Source: CAYQJS01 sp964417895 (lineage in GTDB: Bacteria; Chloroflexota; UBA6077; SHYK01). From it: a stretch of 11,782 nt of DNA. A program made the position numbers and the translations under genes. Below the pieces are notes generated by a model that searched no databases, was not told the DNA's origin, and saw nothing but the letters and a program-made list of their open reading frames with translations. The first letter of the stretch is position 1. Each line of letters starts with the position of its first letter. Below are positions 1-6,648 of this stretch, in pieces. The stretch lies in assembly GCA_964417895.1 (NCBI GenBank), contig CAYQJS010000092.1, positions 1 to 11,782 of the forward strand, read 5' to 3'.

Positions 1-581
1 ATGTCGATTGCGCGCGCCAGGTGGAAGTGGGGGATCTCGCGCGCTGAGCGGCTCATGGCAGCAGCGATCGCTTGACGCATACGCGTCTGTCGATCGGGCG
101 CTTCTTCGGTAGGTCGTGCCGTCACCTTCGCAGCTTGTTCGACGTCCTCTCGCGTAATGCGACCTTCTGGGCCGGTCCCGGCCACCATCGATAGGTCTAC
201 TCCCAGCTCCAAGGCAAGCTGTTTGGCTGCCGGGGAGGCCCGCACGCGAGCTCCGGGAGCCGTGGCACGTGGCGGAGTTGGCGCTCGTGCAGCTATGGAT
301 GGGGGAGGGGCGGCTGGAGCTGGCGGGACCGTCACGGGCTGTTCACCCTCTACGCGAATCACTGCGAGGGACGTCCCGACGGGGACCTTCCGGCCTTCGT
401 CCACAAGAATCGTCTCCTCCGTGCCGGCGACGAGGGACTCCACCTCCACAGTCGCCTTGTCAGTTTCGACCTCGACGATGATCTCTCCACGCTCGACGCG
501 CTCACCGGGCTGCTTACGCCAGGCCACGACCGTGCCCTCGGTCATGTCGGCGCCGAGGATGGGCATAGCGAACTCCGCCAT
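1..581 (-). CDS. pdhC: Pyruvate dehydrogenase E2 (dihydrolipoamide acetyltransferase), 5' part only
   Basis: Partial: the first 193 codons are present and the C-terminus runs off the left edge. E2 passes acetyl groups from E1 via a swinging lipoyl arm to CoA, giving acetyl-CoA. Seen in the translation: an N-terminal lipoyl domain (about residues 1-80) with lipoylation motif ETDKAT (Lys42) and a PILGADMTEGTVVAW start typical of one bacterial E2 group; a Pro/Ala-rich linker (about 81-112); a peripheral-subunit/E3-binding domain (about 113-150, ending GPEGRITREDVEQ); and the beginning of the catalytic domain (about 167 on, with IPHFHLAR). The catalytic HxxxDG is beyond the edge. The ATG at 581 starts 4 nt after the E1 beta stop, so translation is probably coupled. 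Substrate preference (pyruvate rather than another 2-oxo acid) is inferred from the E1 neighbours. No E3 gene is visible; it may lie further left or elsewhere. Confidence 0.93.
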   Translation of the reverse strand, partial: MAEFAMPILGADMTEGTVVAWRKQPGERVERGEIIVEVETDKATVEVESLVAGTEETILVDEGRKVPVGTSLAVIRVEGEQPVTVPPAPAAPPPSIAARAPTPPRATAPGARVRASPAAKQLALELGVDLSMVAGTGPEGRITREDVEQAAKVTARPTEEAPDRQTRMRQAIAAAMSRSAREIPHFHLARAID

Positions 582-585
582 GGAC

Positions 586-1557
586 CTAGAGGATACGCCG
601 CACGGCCGCCACTACCCCTGCCACTTGCGGCAGAGCGGCTTGCTCCAGGTGCTTCGCGTATGGCATCGGTAGCTCGGCGCTGCACACGCGCGCCACTGGC
701 GCATCTAGATCGTCGAAGCCCTCCTCCATAATGCGCGCGGAGATCTCGGCAGAGAGGCTGCACGTACGCCACCCTTCGTCAACGACTACGACGCGATGTG
801 TCTTGGCGAGTGATTCTATCACCGTGGCGGTATCGAGGGGACGCAGGGTCCGCAGATCGATCACCTCGGCCTCTATCCCGTCCTTCGCGAGCTCCTCAGC
901 GGCCGTCATCGCTTTCGGGAGGGACCCGCCGTACGTGACAATCGTGACATTCACGCCAACGCGCCGCACTGCCGCGCGTTGAATACCGGCGGGGCCGGCG
1001 GTGTCGTCGATTTCGTCTTCCATCGGGTACAGCGTTGCGTGCTCGAAGATGAAGACCGGATCGGGCTCCTGAAGGGCCGCGAGCAACATCCCCTTCGCGT
1101 CTGCGACCGTGGCGGGCGCCAGGACGCGGATCCCGGGGATGTGAGCATACCAGACCTCGAGGCTGTGAGAGTGTTGGGCCCCCAGCTGGCGTCCTCCCCC
1201 TGTGGCCATGCGCACGACAAGAGGCATGCTCATCTGCCCCCCGGACATGTAGCGGAGAGCCGCCAGGTTATTCAGGATCTGGTCCATGGCCAGCATGCTG
1301 AAGTTCACAGTCATGATCTCCACGATCGGTCGCATTCCATTGAGAGCGGCGCCGATGCCGGCTCCTACGAACGTAGACTCCGAGAGCGGGGCGTCACGGA
1401 TCCTCTCCGGGCCGAAATCCTGAAGAAGACCGTGACTGACCGCGAAGGCGCCGCCGTAACGACCGACATCCTCACCCATCAGGAAGACCGTGGGGTCGCT
1501 GCTCAGCGCCTCTCGAAGCGCGGAGCGGACCGCCTCACGGTAGGTCAACCTTGTCAT
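586..1557 (-). CDS. pdhB: Pyruvate dehydrogenase E1 component, beta subunit
   Basis: 323 aa, the usual length for a bacterial alpha2beta2 E1 beta. With E1 alpha it decarboxylates pyruvate on thiamine diphosphate and acetylates the E2 lipoyl group. Visible family features are MGEDVGRYGGAF (about 27-38), PLSES with the conserved active-site Glu60, the NFSMLAMDQI...MSGGQ stretch (85-108), GGGRQLGAQHSHSLE with conserved His129 (about 120-133), DLRTLRPLD (234-242) and the C-terminal PMPYAKHLEQAALP (297-310). The MSGGQ and GRQLGAQHS segments look like pyruvate rather than acetoin or branched-chain enzymes. I chose ATG 1557, not the in-frame codon at 1602, because homologous sequence begins at MTRLTYREAV and this ATG overlaps the E1 alpha stop as ATGA. 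That gives tight coupling with the upstream subunit, as expected for a 1:1 heterotetramer. The stop lies 4 nt before the E2 start. Confidence 0.95.
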   Translation of the reverse strand: MTRLTYREAVRSALREALSSDPTVFLMGEDVGRYGGAFAVSHGLLQDFGPERIRDAPLSESTFVGAGIGAALNGMRPIVEIMTVNFSMLAMDQILNNLAALRYMSGGQMSMPLVVRMATGGGRQLGAQHSHSLEVWYAHIPGIRVLAPATVADAKGMLLAALQEPDPVFIFEHATLYPMEDEIDDTAGPAGIQRAAVRRVGVNVTIVTYGGSLPKAMTAAEELAKDGIEAEVIDLRTLRPLDTATVIESLAKTHRVVVVDEGWRTCSLSAEISARIMEEGFDDLDAPVARVCSAELPMPYAKHLEQAALPQVAGVVAAVRRIL

Positions 1558-2546
1558 GGGCGCACCATGACATCCTTCATCAGGTCCTCGACCGGCTCCC
1601 ACTCCCCGTCCTCGGCGCAGGCGACGGCCTCGCCGATCTCAGCATCGATGGAGGCCTCGATCTGTGCGAAGTCCGGGTCTGTGAGCATCTCCCACTCCTC
1701 AAGCTTCCGCCGGAAGAGCACGATCGGATCGCGCTTTTTCCACTCCTCAACTTCTTCCTTCGTCCTGTACAGCTCGGGATCCGCCATTGAGTGGCCCCGG
1801 AACCTGTACGTCTGAAACTCGACGAATTGGGGGCCTTCGCCCCGTCCCACGGCTTCGGCCGCTCGCTTGGTCGCGGCCTCGACGGTGAGCACGTCCATGC
1901 CGTCTACTGTCTCGGCGGGAATTCGGTGGGAGCGTGCCTGGATGGCGATTTCCGTCTCGGCCTGCGCGATGGAAAGCGCCGTGCCCATAGCATAGAGGTT
2001 GTTCTCGCAGAGGAAGAGAACGGGTAGCTTCCAGAGTGCCGCCAGATTCAGGGACTCATGAAACTCCCCCTCAGAGACGGCACCCTCACCGAAGAAGCAG
2101 GCTGTGACTCGCTCGACGCCACGCATCTTGTCTGCGAGCGCCAAGCCAACGGCTATCGGCAGCCCTCCGCCGACGATGGCATAACCTCCGTAGAAACGCC
2201 GGGAGACATCGAAGAAGTGCATCGATCCACCCCGGCCACGACTGCAGCCGTTGGCCTTGCCGAACATCTCGGCCATCAGCACACCGGCGGGGATCCCCCG
2301 CGCCAGCGCGTGCCCGTGGTCTCGATACGTCGCGACGATGGCGTCGTCGGCACCCAGCGCCTGCATGGTGCCTACGCCCACCGCCTCCTCGCCTATGTAA
2401 AGGTGCAAGAAGCCTCTAATCTTCCCGACCTGATATAGCTCAGCCGCCTTCTCCTCGAACCGGCGGATCAATAGCATCTGGCGGAGCAGTCCAAGGGCGT
2501 GCTCGCGACTGGGCGTCTGCTGCGAGGCCGCCTTCTCTGCCCGCAT
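1554..2546 (-). CDS. pdhA: Pyruvate dehydrogenase E1 component, alpha subunit
   Basis: 330 aa, typical length. It binds thiamine diphosphate together with E1 beta and carries out pyruvate decarboxylation. Visible: the N-terminal segment MLLIRRFEEKAAELYQ (24-39), GRGGSMHFFD (104-113), the TPP/Mg2+ motif GEGAVSEGEFHESLN...ENN (about 153-183; GEG replaces the commoner GDG, a variant also seen in other E1 alphas), and YRFRGHSMADP (247-257), which corresponds to the phosphorylation-loop region. The RGHSMADP form favours a pyruvate over an acetoin dehydrogenase. The start ATG abuts the acetyl-CoA synthetase stop (TAAATG on the minus strand), and the stop overlaps the E1 beta ATG. It is therefore the second gene of a tightly coupled acs-pdhA-pdhB-pdhC unit. 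Function is confident; pyruvate specificity is inferred from motifs only. Confidence 0.95.
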   Translation of the reverse strand: MRAEKAASQQTPSREHALGLLRQMLLIRRFEEKAAELYQVGKIRGFLHLYIGEEAVGVGTMQALGADDAIVATYRDHGHALARGIPAGVLMAEMFGKANGCSRGRGGSMHFFDVSRRFYGGYAIVGGGLPIAVGLALADKMRGVERVTACFFGEGAVSEGEFHESLNLAALWKLPVLFLCENNLYAMGTALSIAQAETEIAIQARSHRIPAETVDGMDVLTVEAATKRAAEAVGRGEGPQFVEFQTYRFRGHSMADPELYRTKEEVEEWKKRDPIVLFRRKLEEWEMLTDPDFAQIEASIDAEIGEAVACAEDGEWEPVEDLMKDVMVRP

Positions 2547-4340
2547 TTACGCTGTCTCAAGAGCTGAGATGTCGCCTTCGGGCAGGCCGAGTTCCCGCGC
2601 CTTCAGTAGCCGCCGCATGGTCTTGCCGCTCCGCGTCTTCGGAACGGAATCAATGAAGTCAATCTCCTTGGGAGCGACGGCCGCGCCCAGCCGCGAGCGG
2701 GCGAAGCCGAGGATGTCACGCTTGAGAGCCTCGCTCTTTTCGTGGCCGGCCTTCAGAGCGACGAACGCTTTGACCACCTCCATCGCGACCGGATCAGGTT
2801 TGCCGATTACGGCTGCCTCCGCCACTGCGGGGTGCGCCATCAGCACACTCTCGACCTCAAACGGACCAACCAGATGCCCTGCCGTCTTGATCACGTCGTC
2901 GGCGCGCCCTACAAACCAGTAGTAGCCGTCCTCGTCGCGCCGGGCCAGATCTCCCGTAAGGTACCACCCGCCAGCGAAGCACCTGGCGTAGCGTGCAGGC
3001 TCATTCCAGTAGCCGCGGAACATCGACGGCCAGCCGGGGCGAAGCGCCAGCTCGCCCTGGACGTCCGGTTCCTCGATCACATCGACGCTGCGATCCTCGT
3101 TCTTGCGCACAATTGCCGCTCCGATTCCGGGGAGCGGGCGACCCATCGAACCGGGGCGGATGTCCATGCTGGCGAAGTTGGCGACCATGATACCGCCGGT
3201 CTCCGTCTGCCACCAGTTGTCATGAAATGGCCGCCCAAAGGCCTCCTGTCCCCAGACGACCGCGTCCGGGTTCAGCGGCTCGCCGACGCTACCGAGAAAT
3301 CTGAGCCGCGGAAAGCGATACTGGCGCGCCAGCTCGGTGCCGGCCTTCATCAGCATGCGGATCGCCGTCGGCGCGGTATACCAGACACTGACTTGCTGCT
3401 GCTCGAGGATCTGATACCAGCGCTCAGCGTCGAACTCCTCCTCATCGATGATGCTCGTAACGCCGTTGGTAAGCGGGGCGATGATGCCGTAGGATGTTCC
3501 GGTCACCCAACCCGGGTCGGCCGTGCACCAGAAGATGTCCTCCGGATGAAGGTCGAGGGCTAGCTTCCCCGTGATGTGATGGACGACAACGGCCTCGTGC
3601 ACGTGGACAGCACCCTTGGGCGTGCCAGTCGTGCCGCTCGTGAAATGAAGGAGCGCCAGATCCTGGGGATCGGTGGGCTGGATTGTGAACTGGGGACTGG
3701 CCGCCTCCATCAGCCCCAGGTAGTCGATGGTTCCCGGCACCTCAGTCGGGCCGTGGGTATCCGCGACCAGAATCACGAACTCAAGGTTTGGAAGTTCAGA
3801 ACGAAGTGGCGCCACTTTCCTCTGGTAGAGAGTCTCGGTCGTAACCAGCACTCGGGCCTCACCGATGGACAAGCGGGCGCGGACGGGCTCCGGGCCGAAT
3901 GCCGAGAACAGAGGGCAAAACACGCTTCGGTTCTTGAGCGTACCCAGAGCTGCGATGTATAGCTCCGGGATGCGGCCTGCAAGCGTGTAAACCCGATCTC
4001 CCTTGCCGACGCCGAGTCCTTGAAGCAGGTTGGCGAACCGGTTGGACAGGTCGCGAAGGTCACTATAGGTGTAGCCTCGAACGTCCCCGTCTCTGCCCAG
4101 CCACCGGATCGCCACGTGTTCCTTCAAGTCGCCCGCTGCGTGCCTATCGACGGCTTCATGGGCAATGTTCAGCCCGCGCTTCTCAGGCAGACCGCTAAGT
4201 TCAAGTCGAGCGTGGTCCCACGAGAAACCCGAGCATTCCTTGTCGTAGTCGCTAAGATTGGGTTGGACAGGCGTCTCAGCCAGGCTCTTCCGTATGCTCG
4301 CGATTGTCTCTGAGCGGATGACATCACTCCTGTGGCTCAA
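2547..4340 (-). CDS. acsA: AMP-forming acetyl-CoA synthetase (acetate-CoA ligase), Bacillus AcsA type
   Basis: 597 aa ANL-superfamily ligase that activates acetate with ATP and CoA through acetyl-AMP. Motifs in order: P-loop TSGTTGTPKG (234-243); WCTADPGWVTGTSYG (271-285); SVGEPLNP (351-358); DNWWQTETGG (374-383), whose Trp marks short-chain (acetate/propionate) pockets; MDIRPGSMGRPLPG (392-405); WYLTGDLARRDEDGY (459-473); the hinge GRADDVIKTAGH (478-489) and VGPFEVE (491-497); and PKTRSGKTMRR with catalytic Lys573, the residue acetylated in regulated homologues. The C-terminal half resembles the Bacillus AcsA branch more than enterobacterial Acs. The only in-frame start is TTG at 4340: the frame is open upstream only to a stop at 4383-4385 and holds no ATG or GTG. 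A possible SD (AGGA) lies about 12 nt upstream. Four 27-bp repeats end 22 nt before the start. The gene leads directly into pdhA. Propionate use cannot be excluded. Confidence 0.94.
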   Translation of the reverse strand: MSHRSDVIRSETIASIRKSLAETPVQPNLSDYDKECSGFSWDHARLELSGLPEKRGLNIAHEAVDRHAAGDLKEHVAIRWLGRDGDVRGYTYSDLRDLSNRFANLLQGLGVGKGDRVYTLAGRIPELYIAALGTLKNRSVFCPLFSAFGPEPVRARLSIGEARVLVTTETLYQRKVAPLRSELPNLEFVILVADTHGPTEVPGTIDYLGLMEAASPQFTIQPTDPQDLALLHFTSGTTGTPKGAVHVHEAVVVHHITGKLALDLHPEDIFWCTADPGWVTGTSYGIIAPLTNGVTSIIDEEEFDAERWYQILEQQQVSVWYTAPTAIRMLMKAGTELARQYRFPRLRFLGSVGEPLNPDAVVWGQEAFGRPFHDNWWQTETGGIMVANFASMDIRPGSMGRPLPGIGAAIVRKNEDRSVDVIEEPDVQGELALRPGWPSMFRGYWNEPARYARCFAGGWYLTGDLARRDEDGYYWFVGRADDVIKTAGHLVGPFEVESVLMAHPAVAEAAVIGKPDPVAMEVVKAFVALKAGHEKSEALKRDILGFARSRLGAAVAPKEIDFIDSVPKTRSGKTMRRLLKARELGLPEGDISALETA

Positions 4341-4361
4341 TGGGCACTCTAATCCTACAGT

Positions 4362-4469
4362 GGGGCGCCAGCTGTTGGCAGGCTAATAGGGGCGCCAGCT
4401 GTTGGCAGGCTAATAGGGGCGCCAGCTGTTGGCAGGCCAATAGGGGCGCCAGTTGTTGGCAGGCTAATT
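4362..4469. repeat. Four tandem 27-bp repeats in front of acsA
   Basis: Copies at 4362-4388, 4389-4415, 4416-4442 and 4443-4469. On the plus strand each begins GGGGCGCCAGCTGTTGGC and continues AGGCTAATA. Copies 1 and 2 are identical; copy 3 has one change (GGCT to GGCC) and copy 4 two (AGCT to AGTT, and the last base). Each unit holds a short inverted pair GCCA-N5-TGGC and a GGCGCC palindrome. The array fills about half of the 197-nt gap between the PRPP synthetase stop and the acsA start, so it lies in the acsA promoter or 5' leader. A period of 27 bp is about 2.6 helical turns, so neighbouring copies would not face the same side of B-DNA. It could be an operator array, a leader element or slippage-derived. 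I see no clear sigma70 promoter. There are no unique spacers, so it is not CRISPR. Confidence 0.95.
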
Positions 4470-4540
4470 TGGCGAGCGCTATGGAGGCCATCTGGACCGA
4501 AAGCGCAGCAAACCCGCCTGGTGGCGAGGAATTCCCGTCG

Positions 4541-5473
4541 CTAGCCATGGACGATCAGATCTCTCAGCGAGTGGTCGCCATGGAGCCGGCCAACCGCATC
4601 GGCAAGCAGAGGAGCAACGCTGGCGACTTGTACGGGGAGAGGGAGGTCGTCCTCTTGCGCGACGGAGTCTGTCACTATGAACTTGTACGCAGGCGAATCC
4701 TTGAGGCGCTCGGCGGTGCTGACGAAAAGGCCATGGGTGGCGACAATGATGATCTCTGGAGCACAGCTGGCACCGGAGAGCGTTTCGATGGCGGCGGCGA
4801 TGGTCGCGCCGGTACTTATCATATCGTCCACTACGATCGGGGCCCGTCCGTCCACGTCTCCCACTATGCCGCTCACGGTCACGCGCCGGGCTGAAAGGCG
4901 TCGCTTGCGCACGACGGCGACCGGAAGGTCCAAGATGGCGGCATACCTCTCCGCCAGCTTCACAGCGCCCAGATCCGGCGCTACGACGACGCTCCTCGTG
5001 AATCGCACTGCACGCACAGCTTCTGCCAGGACAGTGACGGCGGTAAGGTGCTCAACTGGTGTTCGAAAGAGGGCCTCGATCGCACCCGTGTGAACGTCCA
5101 GCGCCACCACCCTGTCGAAGGCGGCCTCGATCAGGTCAGCCACTAGGCGTGCGGTTACCGGCTCGCGTCCTTTCGCCCGCCGGTCTTGTCTCGCATAGCC
5201 GAAGTAGGGAACGACCGCCGTAACCCGGGCCGCTCCCGCTCGCCTGGCAGCGTCGCCGAGGAGGAGAAGTTCGACCAGGTGAGGGTCCACCGGGGGGCTC
5301 GTGGGCTGAATGACGTAGACGTCGCGGCCGCGGACTCCTTCCAGGATCTCGACGTGTTGTTCGCCGTCTGGAAAATGCTCATGGTGGCACTGGGTGAGTC
5401 GCTCGCCCAATGCCCCTGCAACCGCTTGAGCCAGGCGTGGATTAGCTGAGCCGGGAAGTAGGGCGAGCTTCAC
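4541..5473 (-). CDS. prs: Ribose-phosphate pyrophosphokinase (PRPP synthetase), divergent paralogue
   Basis: 310 aa from the GTG at 5473, the normal family length. The enzyme makes PRPP from ribose 5-phosphate and ATP. Visible motifs: GSANPRLAQ (8-16), FPDGEQ (34-39), YFGYARQDRRAKGREPVTA (90-108), DVHTGAIEALF (126-136) with the conserved active-site His128, KRR (190-192), the PRPP-binding loop VVDDMISTGATI (214-225) and VATHGLF (244-250). Two stretches depart from common bacterial enzymes: DVHTGAIEALF where DLH..Q.QGFF is usual, and DMISTGAT where D.(I/M)DTGGT is usual. This suggests a specialised paralogue. The frame stays open to 5803, giving a 420-aa version, but the first 110 residues have no PRPP-synthetase similarity and cover a different small gene, so I reject that start. 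The SD for GTG 5473 is weak. A PRPP-using PRTase lies upstream and acsA downstream, across the repeats. Confidence 0.88.
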   Translation of the reverse strand: MKLALLPGSANPRLAQAVAGALGERLTQCHHEHFPDGEQHVEILEGVRGRDVYVIQPTSPPVDPHLVELLLLGDAARRAGAARVTAVVPYFGYARQDRRAKGREPVTARLVADLIEAAFDRVVALDVHTGAIEALFRTPVEHLTAVTVLAEAVRAVRFTRSVVVAPDLGAVKLAERYAAILDLPVAVVRKRRLSARRVTVSGIVGDVDGRAPIVVDDMISTGATIAAAIETLSGASCAPEIIIVATHGLFVSTAERLKDSPAYKFIVTDSVAQEDDLPLPVQVASVAPLLADAVGRLHGDHSLRDLIVHG

Positions 5474-5537
5474 CTGGTGCTCGCTTCGAGAGGTTTCGTA
5501 ACGGCCGGTGGCCGTGCACGGTCGGAGGCAGGCCTGA

Positions 5538-5776
5538 TCATGCTTCTGCTCGTTTGGGTCGTCCGAGGATTGCCATTGGCCGCTCCCGCCAGACGCCGTC
5601 ATCGTCGTAGTGAAGCGTGCAGATGTGCAACAGCATCCATCCTTCTTTGAGCATCTTTTTACCTCTTCTCTGCCGTGGGCCTCAATGTTATGGCCAGCCA
5701 ACTCCGTAATGCCCAGTTCCCAAAGCTGGGCATGTTGCACGTGCTCCACTTGCTCTGCGCTACACGTCCTTGGCAT
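5538..5776 (-). pseudogene. Small conserved-looking gene with an apparent one-base frameshift (79 aa if repaired)
   Basis: Not a recognised named family. From ATG 5776 the frame reads MPRTCSAEQVEHVQH... to GREEVKR, then degenerates into Cys/Thr/Ser-rich text. One base out, from ATG 5654, a sensible peptide follows: MLKEGWMLLHICTLHY...GVWRERPMAILGRPKR, stopping at 5540-5538. The break falls in an A5 run (minus strand; 5656-5660). With one extra A the two halves join as GREEVKKMLKEGWMLLHI, giving 79 aa and an exact reading frame. ATG 5776 has an SD (AAGGGG, 8 nt upstream). ATG 5654 is also preceded by AGAGG at 7 nt, so the 38-aa C-terminal ORF could be translated alone. Options are a sequencing indel, a real pseudogene, slippage on A5, or two short ORFs. 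The 141 nt upstream, to the PRTase stop, shows no other gene. It lies 64 nt before prs, in the same direction. Confidence 0.6.
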
Positions 5777-5917
5777 GACCGGCACCCCTTGACTCGAATT
5801 CACTGTCCTTTCCCCCGGTCTCTTCAGGCGTTCTGGAATCTATCTCGCGAATCCATCTCCGAGTCTCCTGATGCCGCGGGCACAACTTCTGCGCTCCCAA
5901 CCCCAAGGTGACCGGAT

Positions 5918-6619
5918 CTACCCCAATGCTTGTCCCGCTAGCTGTCGATCGTATGCCTGCCGTAATAGACTCTCGACCTCAGAGTCCTCAGTTGGAGCGA
6001 AGTTCTGGTAAAACAGGCCAATCGCCCAGAACGGGTCTGGCTGGTAGGGACAAATGACCTCGTCCGCTTCCTGCCGTAGCTCCCCGCATGTCTGCGGCGG
6101 AGCCACCGGGACCGCCACGACGAGTCTCGCGGGCATCGCCTTGCGCACCGACCGCACCGCCGCCCGCATCGTGGCGCCGGTAGCCAGGCCATCGTCCACC
6201 AGGATCACTATCCGGTCCTTGAGAGTGGGCGCCGGTCTCGACCCTCGGAATTTTTCTTCCCTCCGCCGCGCTTCCGCCATCTCCGTTTCGGTCACATGGG
6301 CCAAGTACGTGTCTGACACATCCAATTCACGAATCACCTCCTCGTTGAGGAAGCGGCCGCCGTTGGCCGTAACAGCGCCAATAGCCAGTTCAGCCGAATC
6401 AGGCGAGCCCAGTTTTCGAGCGACGATGATGTCCATCTCCGCGTTCATGCCCCGAGCCACCTCAGCGGCGACCGGAACGCCTCCGCGCGGGATGCCAAGC
6501 ACCAGCGCATCTTTATCCCGGTAGGCGGCCAAGCACTCCGCGAGCACTTCGCCTGCCTCTTTACGGTCTTTGAAGAGGGGCGCACGTATCCGCGTTTCTT
6601 CTTCGAGCATGCCGGTCAT
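5918..6619 (-). CDS. Predicted phosphoribosyltransferase (orphan type I PRTase)
   Basis: 233 aa. Type I PRTase fold: PRGGVPVAAEVA (44-55), VARKLGSPDSAELAIGAV (66-83), and the PRPP-binding loop ILVDDGLATGAT (139-150), preceded by hydrophobic residues as usual. The family transfers phosphoribosyl groups from PRPP, but the acceptor of this orphan subgroup is not established and I do not assign one. No signal peptide or membrane segment is visible, so it should be cytosolic. The start at 6619 is well supported: GGAGGTG lies 5 nt before the ATG, the best ribosome binding site in the minus-strand cluster. The hydrolase stop is 29 nt upstream, so the two are probably co-transcribed. The same pairing (PRTase with a dienelactone-hydrolase-like protein) occurs as a fusion in some mycobacterial dormancy-regulon proteins, which supports a functional link. 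A PRPP synthetase follows downstream, consistent with local PRPP supply. Confidence 0.9.
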   Translation of the reverse strand: MTGMLEEETRIRAPLFKDRKEAGEVLAECLAAYRDKDALVLGIPRGGVPVAAEVARGMNAEMDIIVARKLGSPDSAELAIGAVTANGGRFLNEEVIRELDVSDTYLAHVTETEMAEARRREEKFRGSRPAPTLKDRIVILVDDGLATGATMRAAVRSVRKAMPARLVVAVPVAPPQTCGELRQEADEVICPYQPDPFWAIGLFYQNFAPTEDSEVESLLRQAYDRQLAGQALG

Positions 6620-6648
6620 CGTTTCACCTCCATTGGGCCTTCGCAGGG

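Noticed and set aside
1558..1602. 15-residue upstream extension of E1 beta
   Set aside because: It lies inside the E1 alpha coding end, and conserved sequence starts at MTRLTYREAV, whose ATG overlaps the E1 alpha stop.
979..1815. 278-aa plus-strand ORF
   Set aside because: Antisense to E1 beta and E1 alpha; no recognisable domain. Long antisense ORFs are expected in GC-rich coding DNA.
1..2546. Acetoin dehydrogenase (acoABC) instead of pyruvate dehydrogenase
   Set aside because: The E1 alpha RGHSMADP loop and E1 beta MSGGQ and GRQLGAQHS segments fit pyruvate dehydrogenase better, and no acetoin-specific neighbour is seen. A different 2-oxo acid cannot be fully excluded.
2742..3563. 273-aa plus-strand ORF
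   Set aside because: Antisense shadow of acetyl-CoA synthetase with no domain pattern.
4362..4469. CRISPR array
   Set aside because: Units are contiguous with no variable spacers, and no cas gene is present.
4340..4894. 184-aa plus-strand ORF with four GASCWQANR repeats
   Set aside because: Opposite to the PRPP synthetase end and to the repeat array; the repeat peptide simply follows from a 27-bp period divisible by three.
5474..5803. 110-residue N-terminal extension of the PRPP synthetase
   Set aside because: No similarity to the family, Cys/Thr/Ser-rich text after the A5 run, and it overlaps a better small gene. The family start aligns with GTG 5473, giving the normal 310 aa.
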